This document shows positions 18,666 through 27,040 of a stretch of DNA of 64,000 nt, in pieces. The DNA is from Dokdonella sp. (lineage in GTDB: Bacteria; Pseudomonadota; Gammaproteobacteria; Xanthomonadales; Rhodanobacteraceae). The notes below the pieces were generated by a model. It had not been told where the DNA came from. It did not search any database and worked only from the letters and a program-made list of their open reading frames with translations. Location of the stretch: assembly GCF_017744955.1 (NCBI RefSeq), contig NZ_JAGIAG010000001.1:1169865-1233864 (forward strand). Reading direction: 5' to 3'. The translations under genes were made by a program, and so were the position numbers. Within the stretch, counting starts at the first letter, position 1. Each line of letters begins with the position of its first letter.

Positions 18666-20075
18666 TTACTGCAGCAGCAGGTAGAACGCTTCCTGACCCC
18701 GCAGCAAGGTCAGCATCAGCTGGCGCGGATGCGTGGCGACCAGGCGGCTGAAGTCCTCGCTGCCGGCGAGGTCGCGCCGGTTCACCGCGACGACCAGGTC
18801 GCCGCTGCGCAGGCCGTTGGCGAACGCGCGGCTCGACTCGGCCACGCGCGTCACGCTGACGCCGCCGACGCCCTGCCGGCGCAAGCTGTCGGGAACGTCG
18901 CCGAACTGCACGCCGGCCAGGCGCGGATCGAGCGCTTCGCCTTTCAGCACGACCGCCTCGTTCACCTTCAGCGCGGTGTTGATCGTCAGCGGCTTGCCTT
19001 CGCGCATCACGCCGACGTCGACCGCCGCGCCGGGCGTGGTCAAGCCTTCGATGTTGTGCAGTTCCTGTTCGCCGCCGATGCTCTTGCCGTTCAGCGAGAC
19101 GATCACGTCGCCGGGCTTGAGGCCGGCGCTTTCCGCCGGCGACTTCGCGCGTACGCGCGTGACCACCGCGCCCTTGCGATCGCCGAGGGCGAGCATCTCG
19201 GCCAGCTCCGGCGTGACGTCCTGCGCCTCGACGCCGAGCGCGCCGCGCTTGACCTCGCCGAACTGCACCAGCTGGCGCATGACGTCGGCGGCGAGGTTGG
19301 ACGGAATCGCGAAGCCGATGCCGACGTTGCCGCCGGACGGCGAGTAGATCATCGAGTTGATGCCGACCAGCTCGCCGCGCAGATTCACCAGCGGGCCGCC
19401 GGAGTTGCCGGGATTGATCGAGGCGTCGGTCTGGATGAAGTTCTGGTAGCCCGAGCCGCGCAGGCCCGAGCGGCCGAGCGCCGACACGATGCCGGAGGTG
19501 ACGGTCTGGCCGAGCCCGAACGGCTCGCCGATGGCGACGACGAAATCGCCGACGCGCAGCTGCGAGGAATCGGCCAGCGGCAGGGCCGTCAGTTTGCCGG
19601 TCGGGATCTGCAGCACCGCGAGGTCGGTGTCCGGATCGGTGCCGATCAGCTTGGCCTTGACCGTGTGGCCGTCGGCGACGGTCACCGAGATGTCGTCGGC
19701 GCCTTCGACGACGTGGTTGTTGGTCAGCACGTAGCCCTTGTTCGCATCCACGATCACGCCCGAGCCGAGCGACTGCTGCACGCGTTCGCGCGGCATGTTC
19801 GGCACGCCGAAGAAGCGGCGAAAGATCGGATCGTCGAAGTACGGATTGCGCACCGCCACCCGCGTCTTCGAGGCGATGTTGACCACCGCCGGCGTGGTCT
19901 TCTCCAGCATCGGCGCCAGCGAAGGCAGCGCCTGGCCGTCGACCGCCGGCGGCAGTGCCGCGTGAGCTTCCGCACCGAACCAGGCCGCGCCGGACAGCGC
20001 CGCGGCGAGTGCGAAGGCGGAGAGACGACGGGTCGTCGGGTCGAAACGGACGGATGCGCGCGGAAGCGGAGGCAT
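18666..20075 (-). CDS. Do-family periplasmic serine endoprotease (DegP/DegQ)
   Basis: Periplasmic protease/chaperone for misfolded envelope proteins. The 469 residues start at the ATG at 20075, which has AAGGATCC upstream and a signal peptide (cleavage near AHA). The trypsin-like triad is H121 (TNNHVVEG), D151 (DPDTDLAVL) and S225 (NPGNSGGPL), followed by two PDZ domains (about 280-370 and 385-465). The length and two PDZ domains fit DegP/DegQ rather than DegS. Upstream 442 bases separate it from the divergent RNR gene. I see no sigma-E promoter I could defend. Confidence 0.93.
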   Translation of the reverse strand: MPPLPRASVRFDPTTRRLSAFALAAALSGAAWFGAEAHAALPPAVDGQALPSLAPMLEKTTPAVVNIASKTRVAVRNPYFDDPIFRRFFGVPNMPRERVQQSLGSGVIVDANKGYVLTNNHVVEGADDISVTVADGHTVKAKLIGTDPDTDLAVLQIPTGKLTALPLADSSQLRVGDFVVAIGEPFGLGQTVTSGIVSALGRSGLRGSGYQNFIQTDASINPGNSGGPLVNLRGELVGINSMIYSPSGGNVGIGFAIPSNLAADVMRQLVQFGEVKRGALGVEAQDVTPELAEMLALGDRKGAVVTRVRAKSPAESAGLKPGDVIVSLNGKSIGGEQELHNIEGLTTPGAAVDVGVMREGKPLTINTALKVNEAVVLKGEALDPRLAGVQFGDVPDSLRRQGVGGVSVTRVAESSRAFANGLRSGDLVVAVNRRDLAGSEDFSRLVATHPRQLMLTLLRGQEAFYLLLQ

Positions 20076-20264
20076 GGAACGGATCCTTGTTGCGAGGTGA
20101 GGGACAAGCATCGGACTAGGCTGCAGACCGTGCAAATCGCGGCGGGTTTCCCGTGCTTCAAGCCGCTCGCACGGATTCCGTTCAGCGTTCGGCGCAGCCG
20201 CGTCGGAGCGTGCGAAAAAATGCTTGCCAAGGCCGACGTGCAGGCGTAGGTTAGTGCGCCGCTG

Positions 20265-20280
20265 GCACAAGATCTTGTGT
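20265..20280 (+). promoter_or_regulatory. Candidate NrdR box 1
   Basis: The 16-mer gcacaagatcttgtgt contains a perfect 14-base palindrome (cacaagatcttgtg) and matches 13 of 16 positions of the NrdR box pattern ACACwATATATwGTGT as I recall it. NrdR represses ribonucleotide reductase genes and binds tandem boxes. It lies 238 bases upstream of the class II RNR gene. Confidence 0.55.
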
Positions 20281-20296
20281 TCACGCATGTTCACAA

Positions 20297-20312
20297 AGCC
20301 TATACATTGGGT
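20297..20312 (+). promoter_or_regulatory. Candidate NrdR box 2
   Basis: The 16-mer agcctatacattgggt matches about 11 of 16 positions of the same pattern. It begins exactly 32 bases after box 1, that is three helical turns, the phasing expected of paired NrdR boxes. It overlaps the TATACA hexamer that may be the -10 element, so binding would block the promoter. Confidence 0.42.
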
Positions 20313-20517
20313 TGGTTCAAGAATCGGCACGATAGGCGGCGATTCCGGCAGCGGGGGCGGAATCTGATCGGCGGGTTGTCGTAGACGGCGTGGTACCCAG
20401 GTAAGAAAGGGTGGCGCCGGCGGTGTCGTTTGTTCGATGCGGCCACGACGATCGATCGGCAATGTTGGCAAAGCCGGACCTGAAGATCCGGCAGCAATTC
20501 GGGAGAACGAAAGAGCA

Positions 20518-22665
20518 ATGAGCACGGTGCGCCTGGAGCAGCTCGCGCGCGGCGCAGTGGAAATTCCGCTGCAGCCCGCTTCCTACGACATCTGGGACAA
20601 GAAATACCGCCTGAAGTCCAAGCAAGGCGAAGCGGTCGACCTATCGATCGACCATAGCTACCAGCGCGTCGCCAAGGCGCTGGCCGAAGTCGAGACGACT
20701 CCGGAGAAGCAGAACTACTGGTACGACCGATTCCTGTGGGCGCTGCGCCGCGGCGCGATCCCGGCCGGCCGCATCACCTCCAACGCCGGCGCGCAGGAAC
20801 ACAAGCCGAAGACCTCGACGATCAACTGCACGGTCTCCGGCACCATCGACGATTCGATGGACAACATCCTCGACAAGGTGCACGAGGCGGGCCTGACCCT
20901 GAAGGCCGGCTGCGGCATCGGCTACGAGTTCTCGACGCTGCGCCCGCGCGGCGCGTACGTGTCCGGCGCCGGCGCGTACACCTCCGGGCCGCTGTCGTTC
21001 ATGGATATCTACGACAAGATGTGCTTCACCGTCTCCTCCGCCGGCGGCCGCCGCGGCGCGCAGATGGGCACGTTCGACGTCAGCCATCCGGACGTGAAGG
21101 AATTCATCCGCGCCAAGCGCGAGGACGGGCGCCTGCGCCAGTTCAACCTGAGCCTGCTGATCACCGACGGCTTCATGGACGCGGTCGAGCAGGACGCCGA
21201 CTGGCCGCTGGTATTCCCGATACACGTGAAGGAGCAGGGCGAGATCGACCTGGCCGACGCCGAGAAAGTCGTCTGGCGCGACTGGCCCACGCACAGGAAC
21301 TACGTCACGCGCGACGACGGCCTGGTCGCCTGCAAGATCTACGGCCACATCCGTGCGCGGCACCTGTGGGACATGATCATGGTCTCGACGTACGACTACG
21401 CCGAGCCGGGCTTCATCCTGATCGACCGCGTCAACGAGATGAACAACAACTGGTGGTGCGAGCACATCCGCGCCACCAACCCCTGCGGCGAGCAGCCGCT
21501 GCCGCCGTACGGCTCGTGCCTGCTCGGCTCGGTCAACCTGACCACCTTCGTGCGCGACCCGTTCGGCCCGAAGGCGCGCTTCGACTGGGACGAGTACCGC
21601 GAGGTCGTGCGCGTGTTCACGCGCATGCTCGACAACGTGGTCGAGATCAACGGCTTGCCGCTGGCGCAGCAGCGCGACGAGATCATGAACAAGCGCCGCC
21701 ACGGCATGGGCTTCCTCGGCCTCGGCAGCACGCTGACGATGCTGAAGATGCGCTACGGCCACGCCGACGCGGTCGCCTTCACCGAGGACGTCGCGCGCGA
21801 GATGGCGCTCGCCGGCTGGGAAGTCGCGCTGTCGCTGGCCAAGGAGAAAGGCCCCGCGCCGATCCTGGCGCGCGACTTCGAGGTCACCGGCGAGATGCTG
21901 CGCAAGCGCCCGGAAATGGCCGCCGACGGCTGGAAGATCGGCGACACCATCCCCGGCCGCGTGCTGCACGCCAAGTACAGCCGCTACATGCAGCGCGTCG
22001 CCGGCGTGGCGCCGGAGCTGGTCGCCGAGCTGGCCGAGGTCGGCGCGCGCTTCACCCACCACTCCTCGATCGCGCCGACCGGCACGATCAGCCTGTCGCT
22101 GGCCAACAACGCCTCCAACGGCATCGAGCCGAGCTTCGCCCATCACTACAGCCGCAACGTGATCCGCGAAGGCCGCAAGACCAAGGAGAAGGTCTCGGTC
22201 TACAGCTATGAACTGCTGGCCTATCGCGAGCTGATCAACGGCCGCGCGATGCCGGGCTCGCAGGAAGCCGACGAGAAGCTGCCGGAGTACTTCGTCGCCG
22301 CCGACGACATCAGCCCGGTGGAGCACGTCGACATCCAGGCCGCGGCGCAGAAATGGGTCGACTCGTCGATCTCCAAGACCGCCAACGTACCGACCGACTA
22401 CCCCTACGAAGACTTCAAGGACATCTATCGCTACGCCCACAAGCAGGGCCTGAAGGGCTGCACGACCTTCCGCTTCAATCCGGCGGCCTTCCAAGGAGTG
22501 CTGGTGAAGGAGCATGATTTGGAGAACACCATCTACCGTTTCGAACTCGAGGACGGCTCGGTGGTGGAGGTCAAGGGCAACGAAGAGATCGAGTACGATG
22601 GCGAAACGCACACCGCGGCCAACCTTTTCGACGCTTTGAAGGAAGGCTATTACGGCAAGTTCTGA
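20518..22665 (+). CDS. nrdJa: Adenosylcobalamin-dependent ribonucleotide reductase, large fragment
   Basis: Class II ribonucleotide reductase (715 residues) that makes deoxyribonucleotides using vitamin B12, with or without oxygen. Active-site features are C104 (STINCTVSG) and the N321-P-C323-G-E325 triad with the radical cysteine, followed by PPYGSCLLGSVNL. The second half carries the barrel segments HHSSIAPTGTIS and TANVPTDYPYEDF. The chain stops before the redox-active C-terminal cysteines, which are supplied by a separate protein at 23919-24740, as in the split NrdJa/NrdJb enzymes of Pseudomonas. Upstream NrdR-type boxes suggest repression when dNTP/ATP is sufficient. Confidence 0.93.
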   Translation: MSTVRLEQLARGAVEIPLQPASYDIWDKKYRLKSKQGEAVDLSIDHSYQRVAKALAEVETTPEKQNYWYDRFLWALRRGAIPAGRITSNAGAQEHKPKTSTINCTVSGTIDDSMDNILDKVHEAGLTLKAGCGIGYEFSTLRPRGAYVSGAGAYTSGPLSFMDIYDKMCFTVSSAGGRRGAQMGTFDVSHPDVKEFIRAKREDGRLRQFNLSLLITDGFMDAVEQDADWPLVFPIHVKEQGEIDLADAEKVVWRDWPTHRNYVTRDDGLVACKIYGHIRARHLWDMIMVSTYDYAEPGFILIDRVNEMNNNWWCEHIRATNPCGEQPLPPYGSCLLGSVNLTTFVRDPFGPKARFDWDEYREVVRVFTRMLDNVVEINGLPLAQQRDEIMNKRRHGMGFLGLGSTLTMLKMRYGHADAVAFTEDVAREMALAGWEVALSLAKEKGPAPILARDFEVTGEMLRKRPEMAADGWKIGDTIPGRVLHAKYSRYMQRVAGVAPELVAELAEVGARFTHHSSIAPTGTISLSLANNASNGIEPSFAHHYSRNVIREGRKTKEKVSVYSYELLAYRELINGRAMPGSQEADEKLPEYFVAADDISPVEHVDIQAAAQKWVDSSISKTANVPTDYPYEDFKDIYRYAHKQGLKGCTTFRFNPAAFQGVLVKEHDLENTIYRFELEDGSVVEVKGNEEIEYDGETHTAANLFDALKEGYYGKF

Positions 22666-22740
22666 TGTCGATCGCGATGTGCCGTCAGGCAAACGTGCTC
22701 AAAAACATCCAACCATCAGGCGCAGGAGAGGGGAACACCA

Positions 22741-23355
22741 ATGCATAGCGAAGGCGACAGTTCCGGCAGTACGTTCGAAAACATGAAGGAAGGCGCGAGC
22801 CAGATCGGCGGCGCCGCGGTCGACGCGGTCGGCGCGCTGGTCACCTCGGTGAGCACCGCCGCGGCCGACGCCAAGGCCGCGGTCGAGAACACCGCGAAGA
22901 AGGTCGCCAACAAGGCGGCCAAGGCGAAGAAGCAGGCCGCGCGCAAGGTGCAGGCCGTCGTCGCCAAGGCCAAGCAGGTCGTGGCGAAGGACAAGAAGGC
23001 CGCCGCCACCGCGGTGAAGAAGGTCGAGAAGAAGGTCGAGAAGAAGGCCGCCGCCGCGAAGAAGGCGGTGAAGAAGGCCGTCAAGAAGGTTGCCGGCAAG
23101 GCCGCCGCGGCGAAGAAGGCGGCCAAGAAGGTCGCCAAGAAGCCCGCCGCGAAGAAGGTGGTCAAGAAGGTCGCCGCGAAGAAGGCGGCCGCCAAGAAAG
23201 CCGTGAAGAAGGTCGCCAAGAAGGTCGCCGCCAAGAAGGCTCCGGCGAAGAAGGCACCCGCCCGCAAGGCGCCGGCGAAGAAGGCCCCCGCCAAGAAGGC
23301 TCCGGCGAAGAAGGCCGCCAAGAAGGCGGCGAAGAAGGCCGGCAAGCGCAGGTAG
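22741..23355 (+). CDS. Histone H1-like Lys/Ala-rich protein
   Basis: A 204-residue protein with a strong ribosome binding site (GGAGAGGGG). The first ~60 residues form a moderately hydrophobic, Ala-rich helix-prone segment (GGAAVDAVGALVTSVSTAAAD). The remainder consists of KKA/KKV/APAKK repeats with almost only Lys, Ala and Val, ending KKAGKRR. This resembles bacterial histone H1-like DNA-binding proteins (Hc1, AlgP) and also phasin-like N-termini. It likely binds nucleic acid or polyanions. It lies 75 bases after nrdJa and in the same direction as nrdJb, so it may be expressed with the reductase. Confidence 0.82.
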   Translation: MHSEGDSSGSTFENMKEGASQIGGAAVDAVGALVTSVSTAAADAKAAVENTAKKVANKAAKAKKQAARKVQAVVAKAKQVVAKDKKAAATAVKKVEKKVEKKAAAAKKAVKKAVKKVAGKAAAAKKAAKKVAKKPAAKKVVKKVAAKKAAAKKAVKKVAKKVAAKKAPAKKAPARKAPAKKAPAKKAPAKKAAKKAAKKAGKRR

Positions 23356-23449
23356 GTTCCACCGGCAGGAGCGATCCTGCGGCGCCACCGGCCGACCCCC
23401 GCGGCGGCCGGCCGGTGGTGAAACCGTCCGTGCCGCGACGGAGAAGCGC

Positions 23450-23779
23450 ATGGCCACCAGACGCACCACGCTCTACAGCAGTGCCGGCAAGAAGCTCTAC
23501 GCAGTCCGCAACGCCGACGGTACGTTCAAGGATATCCAGACCTACCAGCGCGCTCACGCCGCCGACATGAGGCACAAGAGCAAGGCCGAGCTGGAAACCG
23601 CCGCGAAGAAGAAGGCGGCCAAGAAGCCGGCGGCGAAGAAGGCCGCGGTCAAGAAGGTCGCCGCGAAGAAGGCCACGGCGAAGAAGGCCGTGAAGAAGGC
23701 GCCGGCCAGGAAGGCGGCGAAGAAGGCTGCCGTCAAGAAGGCCGTGAAAAAGGCCGTCAAGAAAGCAGCGAAGAAATAG
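23450..23779 (+). CDS. Short histone H1-like protein
   Basis: A 109-residue protein. The first ~55 residues form a distinct small domain (TTLYSSAGKKLYAVRNADG, then FKDIQTYQRAHAADM), and residues 56-109 are a Lys/Ala repeat tail like that of the preceding gene. The N-terminal segment resembles small proteins of this order that look like a single beta-hairpin followed by a helix. DNA compaction or RNA binding is inferred from composition only. It sits between the first H1-like gene and nrdJb. Confidence 0.78.
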   Translation: MATRRTTLYSSAGKKLYAVRNADGTFKDIQTYQRAHAADMRHKSKAELETAAKKKAAKKPAAKKAAVKKVAAKKATAKKAVKKAPARKAAKKAAVKKAVKKAVKKAAKK

Positions 23780-23918
23780 CCGGGCCGCCGATCCGCCCGA
23801 CGTGCGCCGCCGCGACCTCGCGCGGCGCCATCCACCGGCTCCGCCGGCCCCCGTTTTCCCGCGAGCCGCGGCCGATGCCGCGGTTGCGCGATCCATTCCC
23901 CGCATTGCAGTGAAGACC

Positions 23919-24740
23919 ATGAAGATCAGCAAGAAGATCAAGGGTTACAGCGTCGTCAAGCCCGAAGAGACCGCCAAGGTCGTTCCCGCCGCCGAGGCGC
24001 CGGAGAACGCGCCGTCCGTGCCGATGGCCGAAGTCATCCAGATGCACGAGAAGGTCGAGCGCCCCGACACGCTGATCGGCGCCACCTACAAGATCAAGTC
24101 GCCGCTGTTCGAGCACGCGCTGTACGTGACCATCAACGACATCGTGCTCAACGCCGGCACCGAGTACGAACTGCGCCGCCCGTTCGAGATCTTCATCAAC
24201 TCCAAGAACATGGACCACTTCCAGTGGATCGTGGCGCTGACGCGCATCATGAGCGCCGTGTTCCGCAAGGGCGGCGACGTGACCTTCCTGGTCGAGGAAT
24301 TGAAGGCCGTGTTCGACCCGCGCGGCGGCTACTTCAAGGCCGGCGGCGTGTACATGCCGAGCATCGTCGCGGAACTCGGCGCCGTCATCGAGCAGCACAT
24401 GAAGATGATCGGCCTGCTGCACGATCCCGAGCTCGACGACGCGCAGCGGCGCCTGATCGCCGAGAAGCGCGCGGCGTACGAAGAGCGCTCAAAAAAAAAC
24501 GCTGACGTGAGCGGCGACGCCGCGACGGCGTCTTCGACCGAAAGTCCGCCGTCCTCGCGGGCGCGGGGATCCGCGGGGGTTTCCGAGAACCTTGCCGGCG
24601 CCGGCGCCGAGAGCGCCGCGAAGGATGCGGCTGCGTTTCCGCCGGGGGCCACGATGTGCCACAAGTGCAATACGAGCGCAGTCATCATCATGGATGGGTG
24701 TGCGACGTGTTTGAATTGTGGGTATTCGAAGTGTGGGTAA
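23919..24740 (+). CDS. nrdJb: Class II RNR accessory fragment NrdJb (TSCPD and cysteine tail)
   Basis: A 273-residue protein that completes the split reductase. Residues about 45-170 form the TSCPD domain (YKIKSPLFEHALYVTIND, then GVYMPSIVAELG). A linker at about 190-243 is Ser/Ala rich. The C-terminus carries six cysteines, C247, C250, C261, C264, C267 and C272 (MCHKC, CATCLNCGYSKC), a zinc-ribbon/redox tail that re-reduces the active site of NrdJa. The start at 23919 could alternatively be the GTG at 23910. A run of nine A (24491-24499) lies in the linker; a -1 slip there meets TGA at 24503-24505 and would remove the cysteine tail. Confidence 0.87.
   Translation: MKISKKIKGYSVVKPEETAKVVPAAEAPENAPSVPMAEVIQMHEKVERPDTLIGATYKIKSPLFEHALYVTINDIVLNAGTEYELRRPFEIFINSKNMDHFQWIVALTRIMSAVFRKGGDVTFLVEELKAVFDPRGGYFKAGGVYMPSIVAELGAVIEQHMKMIGLLHDPELDDAQRRLIAEKRAAYEERSKKNADVSGDAATASSTESPPSSRARGSAGVSENLAGAGAESAAKDAAAFPPGATMCHKCNTSAVIIMDGCATCLNCGYSKCG
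24491..24505 (+). other. A9 tract with slippery heptamer inside nrdJb
   Basis: Nine consecutive A are read as TCA AAA AAA AAC, which contains the -1 slippery heptamer A AAA AAC in the correct phase. The -1 frame stops at TGA 24503-24505. Such a tract is conspicuous in this GC-rich gene. It could be a transcriptional or translational slippage site or simply a mutational hotspot. Confidence 0.5.
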
Positions 24741-25202
24741 AAATCTAATTAAAGCCAATTTGTTTGGATGCCGGGGCACATAAAGGCTTGGATTCTTAGC
24801 CCATAGAATTAGAAATCATTGAGCTTAGAACCTGGACGGCCCCTTCGGGGGCCTCTTTTTATCTCGAATTCTTGGGTCTTCCCGAATTCGAAGCTACTGT
24901 CTGCGCGTCGAGGTGAGTTCGCGATCGTCTTCCTTAGTTCCAGCGCTGGTCCATGCGGCCAACACCATCCACGGATGTCATCTGTGAGCAGCGCAATCGC
25001 CCCCGACCCAGGGGCTTGCTACGTGGGCGAAGCTGTCGAGTTCTTCGGCGAGTGCGTCACCGGTAGTGCCCGGCGGGGTCGAAAATCTAGTTAACTATTG
25101 GTAAGCTGGAGCGCGGCCTCCGCGCGGAGCTGCTCGGGCAAGGCATAGGATGCGGAGCAGACGAGGCGAGATGCGGGTTGCTCTCGCAAAAAGGGAGCAG
25201 GC
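24741..25202. other. Intergenic left boundary of the AT-richer island
   Basis: Following nrdJb the base composition drops and short motifs such as aaaatctaattaa (24741 on) and gaaaatctagttaa (25080 on) occur, an imperfect direct repeat too short to call an attachment site. The stretch contains the terminator at 24838-24860 and the promoter region of the methyltransferase. No tRNA or tmRNA end was recognised as an integration target, and the short frames here have no supporting features. Confidence 0.45.
24838..24860 (+). terminator. Rho-independent terminator after nrdJb
   Basis: Stem GGCCCC (24838-24843), loop TTCG, stem GGGGCC (24848-24853), then TCTTTTT. The UUCG tetraloop and T-run make it a strong intrinsic terminator for rightward transcription, about 100 bases after the nrdJb stop. 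It closes the RNR transcript and insulates the following island. Confidence 0.88.
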
Positions 25203-26402
25203 ATGGAAAAACGTCGTCGCAAAAGCCGTACGCAGGCGCCAAAGGAACCTGCCGTGAGAGTTGGGCCCGACATTGTCTGCGTGGATCTGTTCTGCGGCGC
25301 AGGAGGTCTCACGCGCGGGCTGCTGGACTCAGGTGTCAAGGTTACAGCAGGTGTGGACCTCGACGACGCCTGCAAGTACCCCTACGAGACCAATAATGGC
25401 GCCACATTCCACGCCCTGGATGTGTCGACGATTACCGCAGCGAATCTCGCCGATTGGTTCGGCGATGCGCGGGTTCGCGTCCTAGCAGGGTGTGCGCCTT
25501 GTCAGCCATTCTCGAGCTACTCCCAACGATACGAAACAGTTGGCACTGAACGCTGGGGCCTTCTCAATCATTTCGCGCGATTGATCCGGGAGACCAAACC
25601 CGAAATCGTGACGATGGAGAACGTGCCCACGGTCACGAAACATGCGGTGTTTGATGATTTCGTCGAGACCCTGAAGGCGCAAGGATTTGAAGTCTGGTTC
25701 AAGGTAATCGACTGCGCTGAATATGGGCTGCCGCAACGCCGCCGTCGCACTGTACTTTTGGCGTCGAGGTTAGGGAAGATCGAACTCATTGCGCCAGACG
25801 GGGCTACTCAGAGGTCTGTTGCCGACGTCATCAAGGGCCTTCCGGCTCTTCGACACGGCGGCAGGGATGCCGAGGATGCGCTGCACGCAGCTTCTCGGCT
25901 TTCGGATCTCAACTACGCGCGTATTCAGCACTCGAGACCCGGCGGCACTTGGCGCGACTGGCCAATGCACCTGGTTGCGAAATGCCATACCAAGAAGTCC
26001 GGCAAGACTTATCCAGGTGTCTACGGCCGAATGACTTACGCAGATCCTGCGCCAACACTTACGACGCAGTTTTATGGCTTCGGCAACGGACGGTTCGGAC
26101 ATCCGACGCAGGGACGAGGACTCTCGCTGCGCGAGGGTGCACTCCTTCAAGGGTTCCCCCGAGACTACAAGTTTCTGCCTGAGGGCCGTCCAGTCCAGTT
26201 CAAGGCGCTGGGTCGGATGATCGGAAATGCGGTTCCTGTGGATCTGGGGCGAGTCATCGGTGAGAGCATCGTCAAACACGTCGAATTGCACGAGCCGAAT
26301 CTAGCGAAGAGCAATGGGCGTCCGGGCAAGCTTCTGCCGTCGCCGAAACGTGACGGGGGGCAGAATGCCTGGAAGCAAAAGGACCGTGCCATCCGGGCCT
26401 GA
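25203..26402 (+). CDS. dcm: C5-cytosine DNA methyltransferase
   Basis: Cytosine-C5 methyltransferase of 399 residues that modifies DNA at a specific but unknown site. Motif I is DLFCGAGGLTRG (28-39), the catalytic cysteine is C100 in the PCQPFS motif, ENV is 139-141, the QRRRR motif VIII is near 178-182, a variable target-recognition region spans about 210-300, and motifs IX and X (YADPAPTLTTQF; IGNAVPVDLG) close the fold. GGGAG precedes the ATG. A vsr gene overlaps its 3' end, the classic pairing that protects against T:G mismatches arising from 5-methylcytosine deamination. Lower GC and different codon use than the neighbours suggest horizontal gain. Confidence 0.93.
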   Translation: MEKRRRKSRTQAPKEPAVRVGPDIVCVDLFCGAGGLTRGLLDSGVKVTAGVDLDDACKYPYETNNGATFHALDVSTITAANLADWFGDARVRVLAGCAPCQPFSSYSQRYETVGTERWGLLNHFARLIRETKPEIVTMENVPTVTKHAVFDDFVETLKAQGFEVWFKVIDCAEYGLPQRRRRTVLLASRLGKIELIAPDGATQRSVADVIKGLPALRHGGRDAEDALHAASRLSDLNYARIQHSRPGGTWRDWPMHLVAKCHTKKSGKTYPGVYGRMTYADPAPTLTTQFYGFGNGRFGHPTQGRGLSLREGALLQGFPRDYKFLPEGRPVQFKALGRMIGNAVPVDLGRVIGESIVKHVELHEPNLAKSNGRPGKLLPSPKRDGGQNAWKQKDRAIRA

Positions 26403-26805
26403 CGTCAGCCTCAGGATGAAGAAGATTCGGCAGAGGGATACCTCTGCCGAGTTGGCTCTGCGCAGCGAATTGCATGCGCGTGGGCTCCGTTATCGCATCC
26501 AAGTTCCTGTCCTCAGCAAGCCGCGCAGGGTTGCTGATGTCGCATTCAAAAGGCTACGCGTCGCCGTTTTCGTCGACGGGTGCTTCTGGCATGGCTGCCC
26601 GCAGCATGCGACGTGGCCTAAACAGAACGCCGAGTTCTGGCGCGAGAAGATCCTCGCGAACCAGCGGCGTGACCGCGACACCGACAAGCGCCTTCGTGCC
26701 GAGGGTTGGGAGGTCGTCCGGGCGTGGGCGCACGAGTCGCCAGAGCGCGTGGCTGCGAAGGTCGTGAGCATCGTCGAGAATCGTCGGGAGAAGCTCAGCC
26801 CATGA
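26365..26805 (+). CDS. vsr: Very short patch repair endonuclease Vsr
   Basis: Nicks DNA 5' of a T:G mismatch produced by deamination of 5-methylcytosine in the partner methyltransferase's site. Starting at the ATG at 26365 (after GGGGGG) it has 146 residues and overlaps dcm by 38 bases. Characteristic segments are RDTSAELALRSELHARGLRYR (E29 region), VADVAF with the catalytic aspartate D59, the zinc-site motif DGCFWHGCPQH (71-81) and FWREKILANQRRDRDT. A longer frame from 26314 lacks homology upstream. Expression is probably coupled to dcm. Confidence 0.92.
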   Translation: MPGSKRTVPSGPDVSLRMKKIRQRDTSAELALRSELHARGLRYRIQVPVLSKPRRVADVAFKRLRVAVFVDGCFWHGCPQHATWPKQNAEFWREKILANQRRDRDTDKRLRAEGWEVVRAWAHESPERVAAKVVSIVENRREKLSP

Positions 26806-26939
26806 GCTTCTCTCTCGCCACCGACACCCTTGTGCTCAGTTCGACAGCTCCTGAGCCCATCCAGGTCGTCAGTCCGATGCATGGCGGAGCCGTGTTCGCG
26901 CCCATCCACGTCTTCCCGCACCGACCTCTCGGTCCATGA
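26802..26939 (+). CDS. Possible 45-residue coupled ORF
   Basis: An ATG overlaps the vsr stop codon in the ATGA manner typical of coupled genes and opens a 45-codon frame ending at 26939. The peptide (starting MSFSLATDTLVLSS) has no recognised motif. It could be a genuine small component of the island, the stub of a decayed gene, or chance. Intergenic sequence of about 100 bases follows before the GHKL-TIR gene. Confidence 0.3.
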   Translation: MSFSLATDTLVLSSTAPEPIQVVSPMHGGAVFAPIHVFPHRPLGP

Positions 26940-27040
26940 GATTTTCCGGGGCTTACATGTCGGGTCGATTGTATAGCGTTGCGCCCCCGCACGCTGACAC
27001 CTGAATCCACATTTGCAGTTGAATAACAGGAGGAGATGCC

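Larger units (their letters stand above)
20076..20517. other. Divergent intergenic region of degQ-like gene and nrdJa
   Basis: This 442-base region separates two divergently transcribed genes. It is locally AT-richer around 20,265-20,320, where a candidate pair of NrdR boxes and a TATACA hexamer at 20301-20306 suggest the nrdJa promoter. The leader from there to nrdJa would be about 200 bases. I searched it for a cobalamin riboswitch because the enzyme is B12-dependent, but recognised no B12-box. Confidence 0.55.

Noticed and set aside
20076..20517. Cobalamin riboswitch before the B12-dependent reductase
   Set aside because: I could not find a B12-box or the expected long conserved leader; the NrdR-type boxes explain the region better.
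22741..23779. The two Lys/Ala-rich frames as mere low-complexity artefacts
   Set aside because: Both have defined non-repetitive N-termini, the first has a strong ribosome binding site, and both keep Lys (AAG)/Ala codon choice consistent with coding; I therefore keep them as genes.
24739..25094. Short direct repeat aaaatctaattaa / aaaatctagttaa as possible attachment sites
   Set aside because: Both copies lie on the same side of the island, are only 13 bases with a mismatch, and no integrase is present.
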